Of a stretch of DNA of 11,192 nucleotides, positions 1 through 6,780 are shown in pieces (the stretch's first letter is position 1; every line of letters starts with the position of its first letter). Under the pieces are notes generated by a model. It did not search any database. It had not been told where the DNA came from and saw nothing but the letters and a program-made list of their open reading frames with translations. The stretch comes from Acetobacter sp. CAG:977 (GTDB taxonomy: Bacteria > Pseudomonadota > Alphaproteobacteria > CAAGCB01 > CAG-977). The translations under genes were made by a program, and so were the position numbers. The stretch lies in the NCBI GenBank assembly GCA_000434295.1, contig HF994923.1:46673-57864 (forward strand), read 5' to 3'.

Positions 1-1
1 G

Positions 2-427
2 ACGGCTCCCTCCGTTCAACAGCCTCCCGAACAGAAAGAAATTTCCGATGATGATTTAAAACGCGCCATTCAACAGGCTGTTCGTTCTTTGTTGCGCTCG
101 GGCGTTTTGGATAATCCGAACGGCGGGCGTTATGTGGTGACTGTTTCCCGTGTCGCCAATTTAAGCAAAGCGCCTTTGGATACGGAAGAAGCCGTTCGCA
201 GGATTCAGGCAAATCTGGCTGTCGGTAAAAAAGTCAGAGTTGTTTTAGCTGATAATGCTGCCGTTTCTCCGGAAATTAACGTGTCTGCCAGAATTACCCA
301 ACGGACGGCTTATGTCCGCAGCGGCAAAAGGATTGAATATTATCTGCATTTGACTTTGACGGAAATCAAAAGCGGAATCGTTTTGGGTGAAAACGTTACG
401 CCGATTTTAAAACGTCGCCGCAAGTAA
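2..427 (+). CDS. LpoB-like penicillin-binding protein activator, 5' truncated
   Basis: The reading frame is open from the first bases of the window to a TAA at 425-427, so the N-terminus, including any lipoprotein signal, lies outside; 141 residues are visible. The body resembles the LpoB family. A helical lead-in with DDDLKRAIQQAV is followed by a beta strand and the signature-like YVVTVSRVANLSKAPLDTEE. That corresponds to the 'vDsv.NrT.g.lnT.ea' region of E. coli LpoB. It ends with alternating beta strands and a basic tail (KRRRK). LpoB proteins are outer-membrane lipoproteins that reach through the peptidoglycan to activate a class A penicillin-binding protein. That this one acts on a PBP is inferred from the family. 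The internal TTG at 89 is not a credible start because homology begins upstream of it. The stop abuts the stop of the convergent pilin gene. A related CsgG/LpoB-type periplasmic domain of other function is possible. Confidence 0.65.
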   Translation, partial: TAPSVQQPPEQKEISDDDLKRAIQQAVRSLLRSGVLDNPNGGRYVVTVSRVANLSKAPLDTEEAVRRIQANLAVGKKVRVVLADNAAVSPEINVSARITQRTAYVRSGKRIEYYLHLTLTEIKSGIVLGENVTPILKRRRK

Positions 428-1000
428 TTACATAAAAACAAATTCGATATCGTTGCCGTCTTCTTCATCGGCATCGCACTCATCACCGGCTTCGTTCATG
501 ACGTAGGGCAGATGAATATTTTGGTTATAAGCGACGCCGGGTTCGGGATAGTGGCGTGCCGTGTGGTTTCCGATTTGGATTGAAAGCAAATTCGTTACGG
601 GAATATCCATCATGGCCATGGCGACGCAAACGTTTCCGGGCAATCCGTGATAAGTAATGCTGTATCTCAAACCGCCGTTTTTAACCGCGAAAGTGATTTC
701 TCCGTTAAAGGGATGGACGGCCTGATTGGTTTCCTGATCGAAAGAGTCGCCCTCAATGAAGCCCAAATCAAAGAGCTGTTTGGCTGTCATTGCAGGATAA
801 GAGCGAAAAGAAGAAAAGTATGAGGAGAGGTTTTTCATCAAGGCTTGAGCCCTGGTAACGATTTTGGAGGTATTAAATTTGCCCATTACATGGTTATATC
901 CCGCCAGCATTCCCATGGCAAAAATGCCGATGAGAGCCAATACGGCCAATACTTCAATGATGGAAGACCCTTTTTCGCAATGCTGACGGCGTAAAAGCAT
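428..1000 (-). CDS. PilS-like type IVb prepilin
   Basis: This 190-residue protein starts with a class III (prepilin) signal. A short basic leader ends in CEKG (Gly11), followed by SSIIEV with Glu at mature position +5 and a hydrophobic helix to about residue 35. Prepilin peptidase would cleave after Gly11. The rest looks like the PilS/type IVb pilin group: the segment NLSSYFSSFRSYPAMTAKQL (58-77), then HPFNGEITF (96-104), and RYSITYHGLPGNVC (112-125). These match the usual 'Y.glt...l...gi', 'n.wgG.vtv' and 'ItY.gvp...C' blocks. Two mature cysteines, C125 and C175, could form the C-terminal disulfide loop typical of these pilins; the acidic tail is EDGNDIEFVFM. The ATG at 998-1000 has an AGGGGG-type ribosome site about 8 bases upstream. 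It lies 12 bases after the 77-residue gene and probably shares its transcript. No pilus assembly gene is visible here, so whether it is a major or minor subunit cannot be said. Confidence 0.75.
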   Translation of the reverse strand: MLLRRQHCEKGSSIIEVLAVLALIGIFAMGMLAGYNHVMGKFNTSKIVTRAQALMKNLSSYFSSFRSYPAMTAKQLFDLGFIEGDSFDQETNQAVHPFNGEITFAVKNGGLRYSITYHGLPGNVCVAMAMMDIPVTNLLSIQIGNHTARHYPEPGVAYNQNIHLPYVMNEAGDECDADEEDGNDIEFVFM

Positions 1001-1012
1001 TCGTTAAGCCCC

Positions 1013-1246
1013 CTAGACCAGAATATTAAGATAAGTGCCGCGCGGAGCATTTAAATTATAGCGTTTTCCGTCGATTTCGACGAAGTGAGAATCTTCGGAA
1101 AAAGGGGCTTCGCGCCGAAAGGCGGGCAATACGTCCGAATTTTGTTCAACATTCTGCCTTTTTGCCGGTTCGATTCGTTTTGAAGAAGCGGCAATCTGAT
1201 CCGTGTTGACGTTTATTTGGCGGTTTGTAAAAGAAACGTTGCTCAC
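1013..1246 (-). CDS. Uncharacterised 77-residue protein upstream of the prepilin
   Basis: I do not recognise this protein. Translation begins at GTG (1244-1246), preceded by an AAAGGG ribosome site at about 8 bases, and ends at TAG (1013-1015). The N-terminal half is polar and probably disordered, rich in N, Q, S, K and R (TNRQINVNTDQIAASSKRIE). The C-terminal third looks like a short structured motif, HFVEIDGKRYNLNAPRGTYL (54-73), followed by the hydrophobic end NILV. There is no signal peptide or membrane segment, so a cytoplasmic location is inferred. It lies 12 bases upstream of the prepilin gene behind a candidate promoter at 1291-1319, suggesting co-transcription. The good ribosome site and tight spacing support a real gene. 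A role with the pilin is only a guess from position. Confidence 0.6.
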   Translation of the reverse strand: MSNVSFTNRQINVNTDQIAASSKRIEPAKRQNVEQNSDVLPAFRREAPFSEDSHFVEIDGKRYNLNAPRGTYLNILV

Positions 1247-1290
1247 GAAAAAGCCCTTTTATATATGATAAACATTGTTTTAACTTAATT

Positions 1291-1319
1291 AGTATAAAAG
1301 AAAAAAGATAAAAAGTCCA
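1291..1319 (-). promoter_or_regulatory. Candidate sigma70 promoter for the 77-residue protein/prepilin unit
   Basis: Reading the minus strand, TGGACT (1319-1314, four of six matches to TTGACA) is followed after exactly 17 bases by TATACT (1296-1291, five of six matches to TATAAT). Transcription would start near 1284, leaving a leader of about 38 bases before the GTG at 1246. The surrounding DNA is very AT-rich, which raises the chance of a false match. No equally good plus-strand promoter for the chpT-like gene was found in this 97-base divergent gap, although TATAAA at 1293-1298 overlaps the same spot. Confidence 0.45.
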
Positions 1320-1343
1320 TCTGCACATAAGGAGCCTGTCGTC

Positions 1344-1961
1344 GTGAACGATGCGCTGTTTTTTTCAAGAAATATTGTAACGCGGATAAGCCACGATTTG
1401 GCCGGAGCCGTCGGCGCCGTTTCAAACGGTTTGGAATTGTTGGAAGAAGGCGGACAAACCGATGCCGAAACGCTGGATTTGGTAAAAAGCAGCGCAGCGA
1501 TTTTGTTTGCGAGAACGCTTTTTTTTCGGGCGGCTTACGGGAACGAAGGACCGTTGTCCGGCAACGAAGCCGCCGAACGGATTTTAAAGGGCTATTTGGC
1601 ATCATTGGAAAACAAAGCGGCTCATTTTTCTTGTTTATGGAAAGTCGATACGGGGCTTCCGTTGTTTTTTTTCCGTTTAATTTTGCTGGCGGCTCAAACA
1701 ATTGCCGAAAAAATGCCTAAAGGAGGAACGCTTGAAATAACGGCAGAAGCCGGAGAAAATAAAATATCCGTGGAGGCAAAAGCCGATAAACTCTTAATGC
1801 CCGAAAACGGTCTGACCGTTCCGAGCGTTCAGGAGCTTATGCCAAAAGATGTCGCGGCGTTTTGTCTGTTCGAAAATTTGAAAGAACGAAATTGGATCGC
1901 TCGTATGGCGGCAGAAAACGGACAGTTGTCATTGGTTCTGGAACCCGCCGAAAACAAATGA
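1344..1961 (+). CDS. chpT: ChpT-like histidine phosphotransferase
   Basis: This 205-residue protein matches the alphaproteobacterial histidine phosphotransferase family. The first helix carries RISHDLAGAVGAVSNGLELL, with the phospho-accepting His at position 17. A second helix follows with ARTLFFRAAYG (56-66), and the remainder is a degenerate HATPase-like domain without N, G1 or G2 boxes, as expected for ChpT. In Caulobacter, ChpT is a cytoplasmic dimer that passes phosphate from the hybrid kinase CckA to CtrA and CpdR, controlling the cell cycle and motility. That role here is inferred from the family. The start is GTG (1344-1346), with an AAGGAG site at 1329-1334 and nine bases of spacing. 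The ATG seven bases further on is out of frame. The stop is eight bases from the following CheA-derived gene, so the two are almost certainly co-transcribed. CckA, CtrA and CpdR are not in the window. Confidence 0.85.
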   Translation: MNDALFFSRNIVTRISHDLAGAVGAVSNGLELLEEGGQTDAETLDLVKSSAAILFARTLFFRAAYGNEGPLSGNEAAERILKGYLASLENKAAHFSCLWKVDTGLPLFFFRLILLAAQTIAEKMPKGGTLEITAEAGENKISVEAKADKLLMPENGLTVPSVQELMPKDVAAFCLFENLKERNWIARMAAENGQLSLVLEPAENK

Positions 1962-1968
1962 GGGAACA

Positions 1969-4806
1969 ATGCCCGATTTAATGAAGGAATTCCTTGAACG
2001 AACAAATCGCGAATTGGCGGATTTGGACGAAAAGTTGTCTTGTTTGGAACGTAATCCCGCAGATAAAAATGTCTGGGATGCTTTGGAAAAATTTTTTAAA
2101 AATATTCGCAATACGGCTCCGTTTTTAAATTTAGACCGCTCTTATTTACTGTCAAATGCCGCTTTTTCGGAAATTCAGCAGTACAAAAACGGCGAAAAGG
2201 GATTGGAAATTCTGCCCGCCGTTTTAATGAAATTCCAACGGGTAAAAAAAATAATGTCTTCGGTTTCAAATTTGGGGCGTGAACCCAGAGAAAACGATGA
2301 AGACTTGTTACCCGCGGCAAAACCGCCTTTACGGCAGTCTGATCAAAACGACGCAGAAAGCTTTTCTAAAGAGCTTTCGGATCAGGCGGAACTGTTGAAA
2401 AATAAAGAACACGAACTTGCCGTTCAGGGAGCCGCCTTGGACGCCAGAGAAGAGAAATTGGTCGTTTGGTCTCAAGACCTTTCGGAACAGGAAACTTTTC
2501 TGAAAGAACGGGAAAATAAGCTTTATGAAGGCGAAAAAAAGATTCTCGTTTCAGAAAATACATTGTCTCAGGAATATGCCAAGCTTCGAAAAACGCAAGC
2601 GGAGCTGGATGAAAAGGAAACCGACCTGCAATCCAGAGAAGACGCTTTAAGCGAACGTTCTTGCGATGCCGAACGCGCTTTTGCGGACTTGGAAGAAAAA
2701 AGAAAAGAAGATCAAAAACGCTTTGAAGAGCTGAAAGAAAAAGAAGAAAGCTTAAATCGCAAGCAAAACGATCTGACTTCTTTGGAAGAAGAAATTTCCC
2801 GAGCGCGAGCAGACGTTGACCGAATACGCGAAGAACAAAATAATACGGCAGAACGCCAAAAGATGCAGGCGTCTTTGTTGGAAGAAAAAGAACGCGTTTT
2901 AAACGAACGTGCCGAAGGACTGAAAAGTCTGGAAGAAAGTTTGGCAGCCGATGTTCCTGCCGACAAAGAAACGGAATCGGCACTGCTTTTGAAAATACAA
3001 CGTCAGGCGCAACAGCTTGCAGAAGCGGAAGAGCAGGTCAGAACGGAAACGTTCAAGGCAAGCTGTTTTGAAAAAGAGTTGTCCGACATTCGTGAAAAGA
3101 ATTCGGTATTGACGGCACAAAACGACGATTTAAAAAAGACCGCCGACGAAAGCAAGAAAGAAGCCGAGAAATTAAAATCCGAACAAATCAGCCTGATAGA
3201 GCAACACAGACTGCTCAACGGCGAAAACGTAGAGCTGCAACAGGAATTAGCACGGCGCAAAGCGGCAATTGATCGCGAACGCGAAGAAATGAAAAAGCAA
3301 AACGAAGCTTATGAAGAATTAAGCGAAGATTTAAAAGCGGTTCGTTGGCCGTTTGACGTTGCCGGTTTGTGCGCCGGGTTGGAAGGGTTGTCCAAAGCCC
3401 GTTCCGTCATGCAAAATTTGTTGGCGAAATCGTATAATATTCAGAAATTGTCTTCTGTCAGAAACATGCAGGACGCCGCATTGCTTTTTAAAGGACATAC
3501 GGCAGATTTGCGTTCGCGTTCGGTTCGCGGAATTTGTGAATTTGTGCGTAAAAGCCTGAAGCAAAAATCCGAAAAATACCGTCGAGCCGTTAAAATCGGT
3601 TGGGATATCGCCGACGGATTGCCGACAATCGACGTAGAAGGCGAAAATGCGGTCTGTCGGATTTTGGCATATTTGCTTGATAACTCTTTCAGGCACGCCG
3701 TCTTACCGAAGAACGATTTGGTTTTAAGGTTGAAATTTAAAGTACGTTCGGACGGTTCTTCTTTGATTTTCGAGCTGGGCGATAACGGAACGGAAGTCCC
3801 CGTAAATACGTTGCGGGCAAATATTATTCAATCGAACGTATTGTCCAGAACCGACGCCGAAGCTTTGTCGGATGACGATATTTTGCAATATTTGTTTCAT
3901 CCGCAAGTCAGGAGGCGTTCCGACGTACGGGGATTATTGGCGGTTTGTGCCGTATTGGAATTTTGCGGCGGCAAAATCCGTGCCGAAAAAGACGGCGGTC
4001 TGAAGATTGTTTTTTCGTTGCCGGCGCCTTATTTGTTCGGACAGGCTTTGGGATGCCGCATCGGGCGTTATAAGGTATTGCTGCCTTTGGGGGCGGTTGT
4101 AAGAACTCTGTCGCTGTCTCAAGAAACGCTTTCCCGCATCGGCGGCGCCCTGTTTGCAGAATGGGAAGGAAAAACCGTGTCCGTTTTGCCGTTCCCTTCC
4201 GCGCAACAGGAAATGTCCGAATACGGCATCGTTTTACAAGCCGGAGCATTTTATGCTTTGTTGCGCGTCGATCAAATTTTGGATACTCAGGAAATCGTGG
4301 CATTGCATTCCGAAAAAACGGACAAAGATACGCCTTATTTAATCCCGTGCGTGACACTGGAACACGGACAGGAATTTTCTTTCTTGGATGTTTCTTTTCT
4401 GATCAGGTTGCATCCGTTGGCGTTGGCAACGGCCAAAGACGATGTTCAAAGCGAGGCTTTGCCGAATAAAACTCAATCGTTTTTGATTTTTAAATCGGCG
4501 CCTCATTCTTTCGGAGCCGTCCGCGTTGATGACGTGGAACGCATTGATGCCTTTTCCGAACCTAAAAAAGACCCGGAAACAAAAGCTTTTTTCTTTGAAA
4601 GCGGCGGGCGAAAGCTGGCTTTGAAAGATACGGCACCGCACGGAAGGTTTGCTTTTTCAAAGGCGGTGCTGATTTTAAAAGATTCCGCTTTGGCAATTCA
4701 GGAAGTCGTCGATATTTTGGATGTCCCCGTCAGCGAAGAAAACGAAAGCGTCGATTTTGTGGTCTATAAAGGGGCTCAAATCCCCGTTTTGTCCGAAGAA
4801 GGTTAA
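1969..4806 (+). CDS. CheA-derived coiled-coil protein, probable pseudokinase
   Basis: The 945 residues follow CheA order but with key sites lost. Residues 4-100 resemble a CheA P1/Hpt domain. Where CheA has 'F-H-x-x-K-G-S-A-G-F', this has FFKNIRNTAPFLNL (42-55), so Lys44 stands at the phospho-histidine position. Residues about 130-455 form a long Glu/Lys-rich coiled coil. Residues about 515-688 resemble the P4 ATPase. The N box is ILAYLLDNSFRHAV (Asn572 kept). G1 is eroded to ELGDNGTEV (Asp605 and Gly607 kept), the LFHP element is present (642-645), and the glycine-rich G2 lid is reduced to VRGLLAV. From about 689, GQALGCRIGRYKVLLPLGAV matches the CheW-like P5 domain. A second, weaker CheW-like segment begins near 836. 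It has no signal peptide or membrane segment, so it is probably cytoplasmic. Its ribosome site (AGGGA) is only three bases from the ATG, suggesting coupling to chpT. ATP binding is uncertain, and self-phosphorylation at P1 appears impossible. Confidence 0.8.
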   Translation: MPDLMKEFLERTNRELADLDEKLSCLERNPADKNVWDALEKFFKNIRNTAPFLNLDRSYLLSNAAFSEIQQYKNGEKGLEILPAVLMKFQRVKKIMSSVSNLGREPRENDEDLLPAAKPPLRQSDQNDAESFSKELSDQAELLKNKEHELAVQGAALDAREEKLVVWSQDLSEQETFLKERENKLYEGEKKILVSENTLSQEYAKLRKTQAELDEKETDLQSREDALSERSCDAERAFADLEEKRKEDQKRFEELKEKEESLNRKQNDLTSLEEEISRARADVDRIREEQNNTAERQKMQASLLEEKERVLNERAEGLKSLEESLAADVPADKETESALLLKIQRQAQQLAEAEEQVRTETFKASCFEKELSDIREKNSVLTAQNDDLKKTADESKKEAEKLKSEQISLIEQHRLLNGENVELQQELARRKAAIDREREEMKKQNEAYEELSEDLKAVRWPFDVAGLCAGLEGLSKARSVMQNLLAKSYNIQKLSSVRNMQDAALLFKGHTADLRSRSVRGICEFVRKSLKQKSEKYRRAVKIGWDIADGLPTIDVEGENAVCRILAYLLDNSFRHAVLPKNDLVLRLKFKVRSDGSSLIFELGDNGTEVPVNTLRANIIQSNVLSRTDAEALSDDDILQYLFHPQVRRRSDVRGLLAVCAVLEFCGGKIRAEKDGGLKIVFSLPAPYLFGQALGCRIGRYKVLLPLGAVVRTLSLSQETLSRIGGALFAEWEGKTVSVLPFPSAQQEMSEYGIVLQAGAFYALLRVDQILDTQEIVALHSEKTDKDTPYLIPCVTLEHGQEFSFLDVSFLIRLHPLALATAKDDVQSEALPNKTQSFLIFKSAPHSFGAVRVDDVERIDAFSEPKKDPETKAFFFESGGRKLALKDTAPHGRFAFSKAVLILKDSALAIQEVVDILDVPVSEENESVDFVVYKGAQIPVLSEEG

Positions 4807-6758
4807 AATTGATACTGTAAGCCGATTTTGGTTTCGCGGATATCGTCAACAGTCCTGTCTTTATAAGACCATTTCGCGATGACGGATAGGTTCGTCGTCA
4901 GAGAATATCCGATTTCCGCTTCGCAATTCAGCTCTCTTGCCGTTTTGTCGGAAGCGTACACGTATTCGCTTTGAGCCAAAATCCTGACTTTTCCCAAATC
5001 GGAAAAAATACCTGCCTGAGCTCCCGCACCGACGAATCCGTTATGCGGAAGATAACCGCCCGATTTTAAATGCAGGTTTGCAAAGGTGAAAAAGACCGTG
5101 TTCGGCAAAAATTCAAACGAAGTGCCGATGCCGCCGTCCGCAAAAAAGACGGTGCCTTCTTTTTCTTTTCCGGGGTACTGATAGCGTTCTACGCCTGTCT
5201 TAAATTGAAAAGACAACGGTTTGAACAGTTCGTTGCGCGGCGCCAGAGATCGGATGTTGACCAGCTTTAATTGTTGCAATCGCAAATCGTTTGTCCGTTC
5301 ATACCACCTCAAATCCGTATCCATATACGTGATTTCCGTAAAAGGCAGATACCCCTCGCTGTTATCCATCAGCGCGTGGTAAGCCAGACGGATATTGTAA
5401 TCGATAAAGTTTTCATCGTTTCTGCGCCCGACAAAGATGCCCGTTGCGGCGGAATTATGTCCTTGATCGGGGCGTTTGGCGGGGGTCGGAACGGGCGGAA
5501 TTGTCGATTTTTCGGGAATAGAGCTTCGGGCTTTTAACAGTTTGATGGTATCCGCCCGCATTTCGTCAATGCCGATGTGACGCGCCAGATATTCGTATTG
5601 CAAAAATTCATAAGCCGTTTCCAAGACATTTGCCTTTTGCGAAGGGGAAAGGTCGGAAGCCATAACGCTTTGAGTGTTTCTCGGGGCATGGAGAACTTTT
5701 CTAAGCTGTTCTTTTTCAGAATCGTTCAGATGGCTGTAGGCGTTTTTTAATTTCGTTTGTCTGGAGGGGCGGTATACGGCAACGTCAAGGACGTTGTTTT
5801 GTTTAAGGACGGTTCGAATCGTATCGACGGGAATGACATAGTCCATAAAGAAGTAGGGCCTGTAAAACTGTTGTGCCATATCCGCGTTCGGCAAAGCGAC
5901 ATCCAGCATTTCCAAAAGGATGTAAGAACAGTTTTCGGAAAAGAAATAATAATCGGCGCTGGCGTGTCCCGCTTCCCAAACATGCGCGACCAGACTGTTC
6001 AGCTGTTCTTGAGTCAAATTCAGGCGATATTCCCAAATATCGCGGTTTTCCATATTATTGTAGGTATTGACGGTATCATAATAGGGGGTAAGGGAAAAAA
6101 CGCCGGGATATCCGCCCCAAATGCCTTTAATCATAAAAGCCAGAGCGTTATCGTTTCCCGTGATGGCGCCATAGTTGACGGCATGAGCCAAAAGAGGCAA
6201 ATCTTCTTTACTGTCGACCCTTAACAGCGTATGCCCCAGAAGGGATGCGGGATTTCCCATATAAGCGCTGGTATAGATCAGGGTCAGCTTTTTTGCGTCC
6301 AGTTTTTTCAAGGTTTCGTTATATTCTTTGCAATCGACTTTCGGCAACGCCGTTTCGTCGATATTCAGATTTTTTTTCAAAAAAGCGTATCTGGCGGGAT
6401 AAAGGCAGAGCGGATGCCTGTAATCGGGGGATTCTCCGGTTCTTGATTTTATTTTTTCCTTGGGGGTGAAAAACGCTCTCAGCGTCGCGTTCATTTCGGC
6501 TTTTAAATCGTATTTTCCGTTTTTATCCAAGAAAAAAGACTCGGTATCAATAGTGCTTTCAGCGGAAAACAGACGTTTATGGTAATGCAATAAAGCGCGC
6601 CATCGGTCGTCTTTGTATAATTTTAATTTTTCGGCGCGATTTTGAAGTTCTGAGAGGTATTTTTCCTGTTGATCGGGTAAGGAAAAGGGCTGAGCCATGG
6701 CGGCAAACGAACCGCACAGGCACAGCCCCGAAATAAAAAGGAAAGAGACAAAACGCAT
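4803..6758 (-). CDS. Secreted DUF4105 (Lnb N-terminal-like) protein with C-terminal beta-barrel-like domain
   Basis: From the ATG at 6756-6758 the protein has 651 residues and begins with a Sec signal peptide (MRFVSFLFISGLCLCGSFAA). That start has an AAGAGG ribosome site eight bases upstream. The in-frame GTG at 6774-6776 would add six residues, has no ribosome site and is rejected. Residues about 155-330 match DUF4105: NPASLLGHTLLRVD, then GIWGGYPGVFSLTPYYDTV, RDIWEYRLNL and FFSENCSYILLEML. The conserved His (GHT, residue 176) and Cys (ENC, residue 277) suggest a thiol active site. Pfam now names this family after Lnb, an alternative lipoprotein N-acyltransferase in Bacteroides. The C-terminal 200 residues look like alternating beta strands ending in LQYQF, typical of an outer-membrane or barrel-like domain. 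It lies 22 bases after the DUF3015 gene, in one transcript. Activity as an acyltransferase is not shown; another cysteine-hydrolase function is equally open. Confidence 0.8.
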   Translation of the reverse strand: MRFVSFLFISGLCLCGSFAAMAQPFSLPDQQEKYLSELQNRAEKLKLYKDDRWRALLHYHKRLFSAESTIDTESFFLDKNGKYDLKAEMNATLRAFFTPKEKIKSRTGESPDYRHPLCLYPARYAFLKKNLNIDETALPKVDCKEYNETLKKLDAKKLTLIYTSAYMGNPASLLGHTLLRVDSKEDLPLLAHAVNYGAITGNDNALAFMIKGIWGGYPGVFSLTPYYDTVNTYNNMENRDIWEYRLNLTQEQLNSLVAHVWEAGHASADYYFFSENCSYILLEMLDVALPNADMAQQFYRPYFFMDYVIPVDTIRTVLKQNNVLDVAVYRPSRQTKLKNAYSHLNDSEKEQLRKVLHAPRNTQSVMASDLSPSQKANVLETAYEFLQYEYLARHIGIDEMRADTIKLLKARSSIPEKSTIPPVPTPAKRPDQGHNSAATGIFVGRRNDENFIDYNIRLAYHALMDNSEGYLPFTEITYMDTDLRWYERTNDLRLQQLKLVNIRSLAPRNELFKPLSFQFKTGVERYQYPGKEKEGTVFFADGGIGTSFEFLPNTVFFTFANLHLKSGGYLPHNGFVGAGAQAGIFSDLGKVRILAQSEYVYASDKTARELNCEAEIGYSLTTNLSVIAKWSYKDRTVDDIRETKIGLQYQF

Positions 6759-6780
6759 GGACTTTGCCTCTTTCACGTAA

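Noticed and set aside
1261..1343. CtrA box (TTAA-N7-TTAA) upstream of the chpT-like gene
   Set aside because: Several TTAA words occur (near 1280 and 1285), but none has seven-base spacing; they reflect AT richness.
2366..2983. 205-codon minus-strand frame opposite the coiled coil
   Set aside because: It arises because Glu/Lys-rich codons read as Phe/Leu/Ser on the other strand. No ribosome site or domain supports it.
3908..4357. Long minus-strand frame (149 codons) inside the CheA-like gene
   Set aside because: It lies wholly antisense to a gene with clear domain matches. Its composition is Arg/Pro-rich with no recognisable motif, as expected of a shadow frame.
5757..6224. 155-codon plus-strand frame opposite the DUF4105 gene
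   Set aside because: It mirrors a strongly conserved coding region on the minus strand and has no family resemblance of its own.
6756..6776. GTG at 6774-6776 as start of the DUF4105 gene
   Set aside because: It has no ribosome site and would place charged residues (KEAKS) before the signal peptide. The ATG at 6756-6758 has AAGAGG at good spacing.
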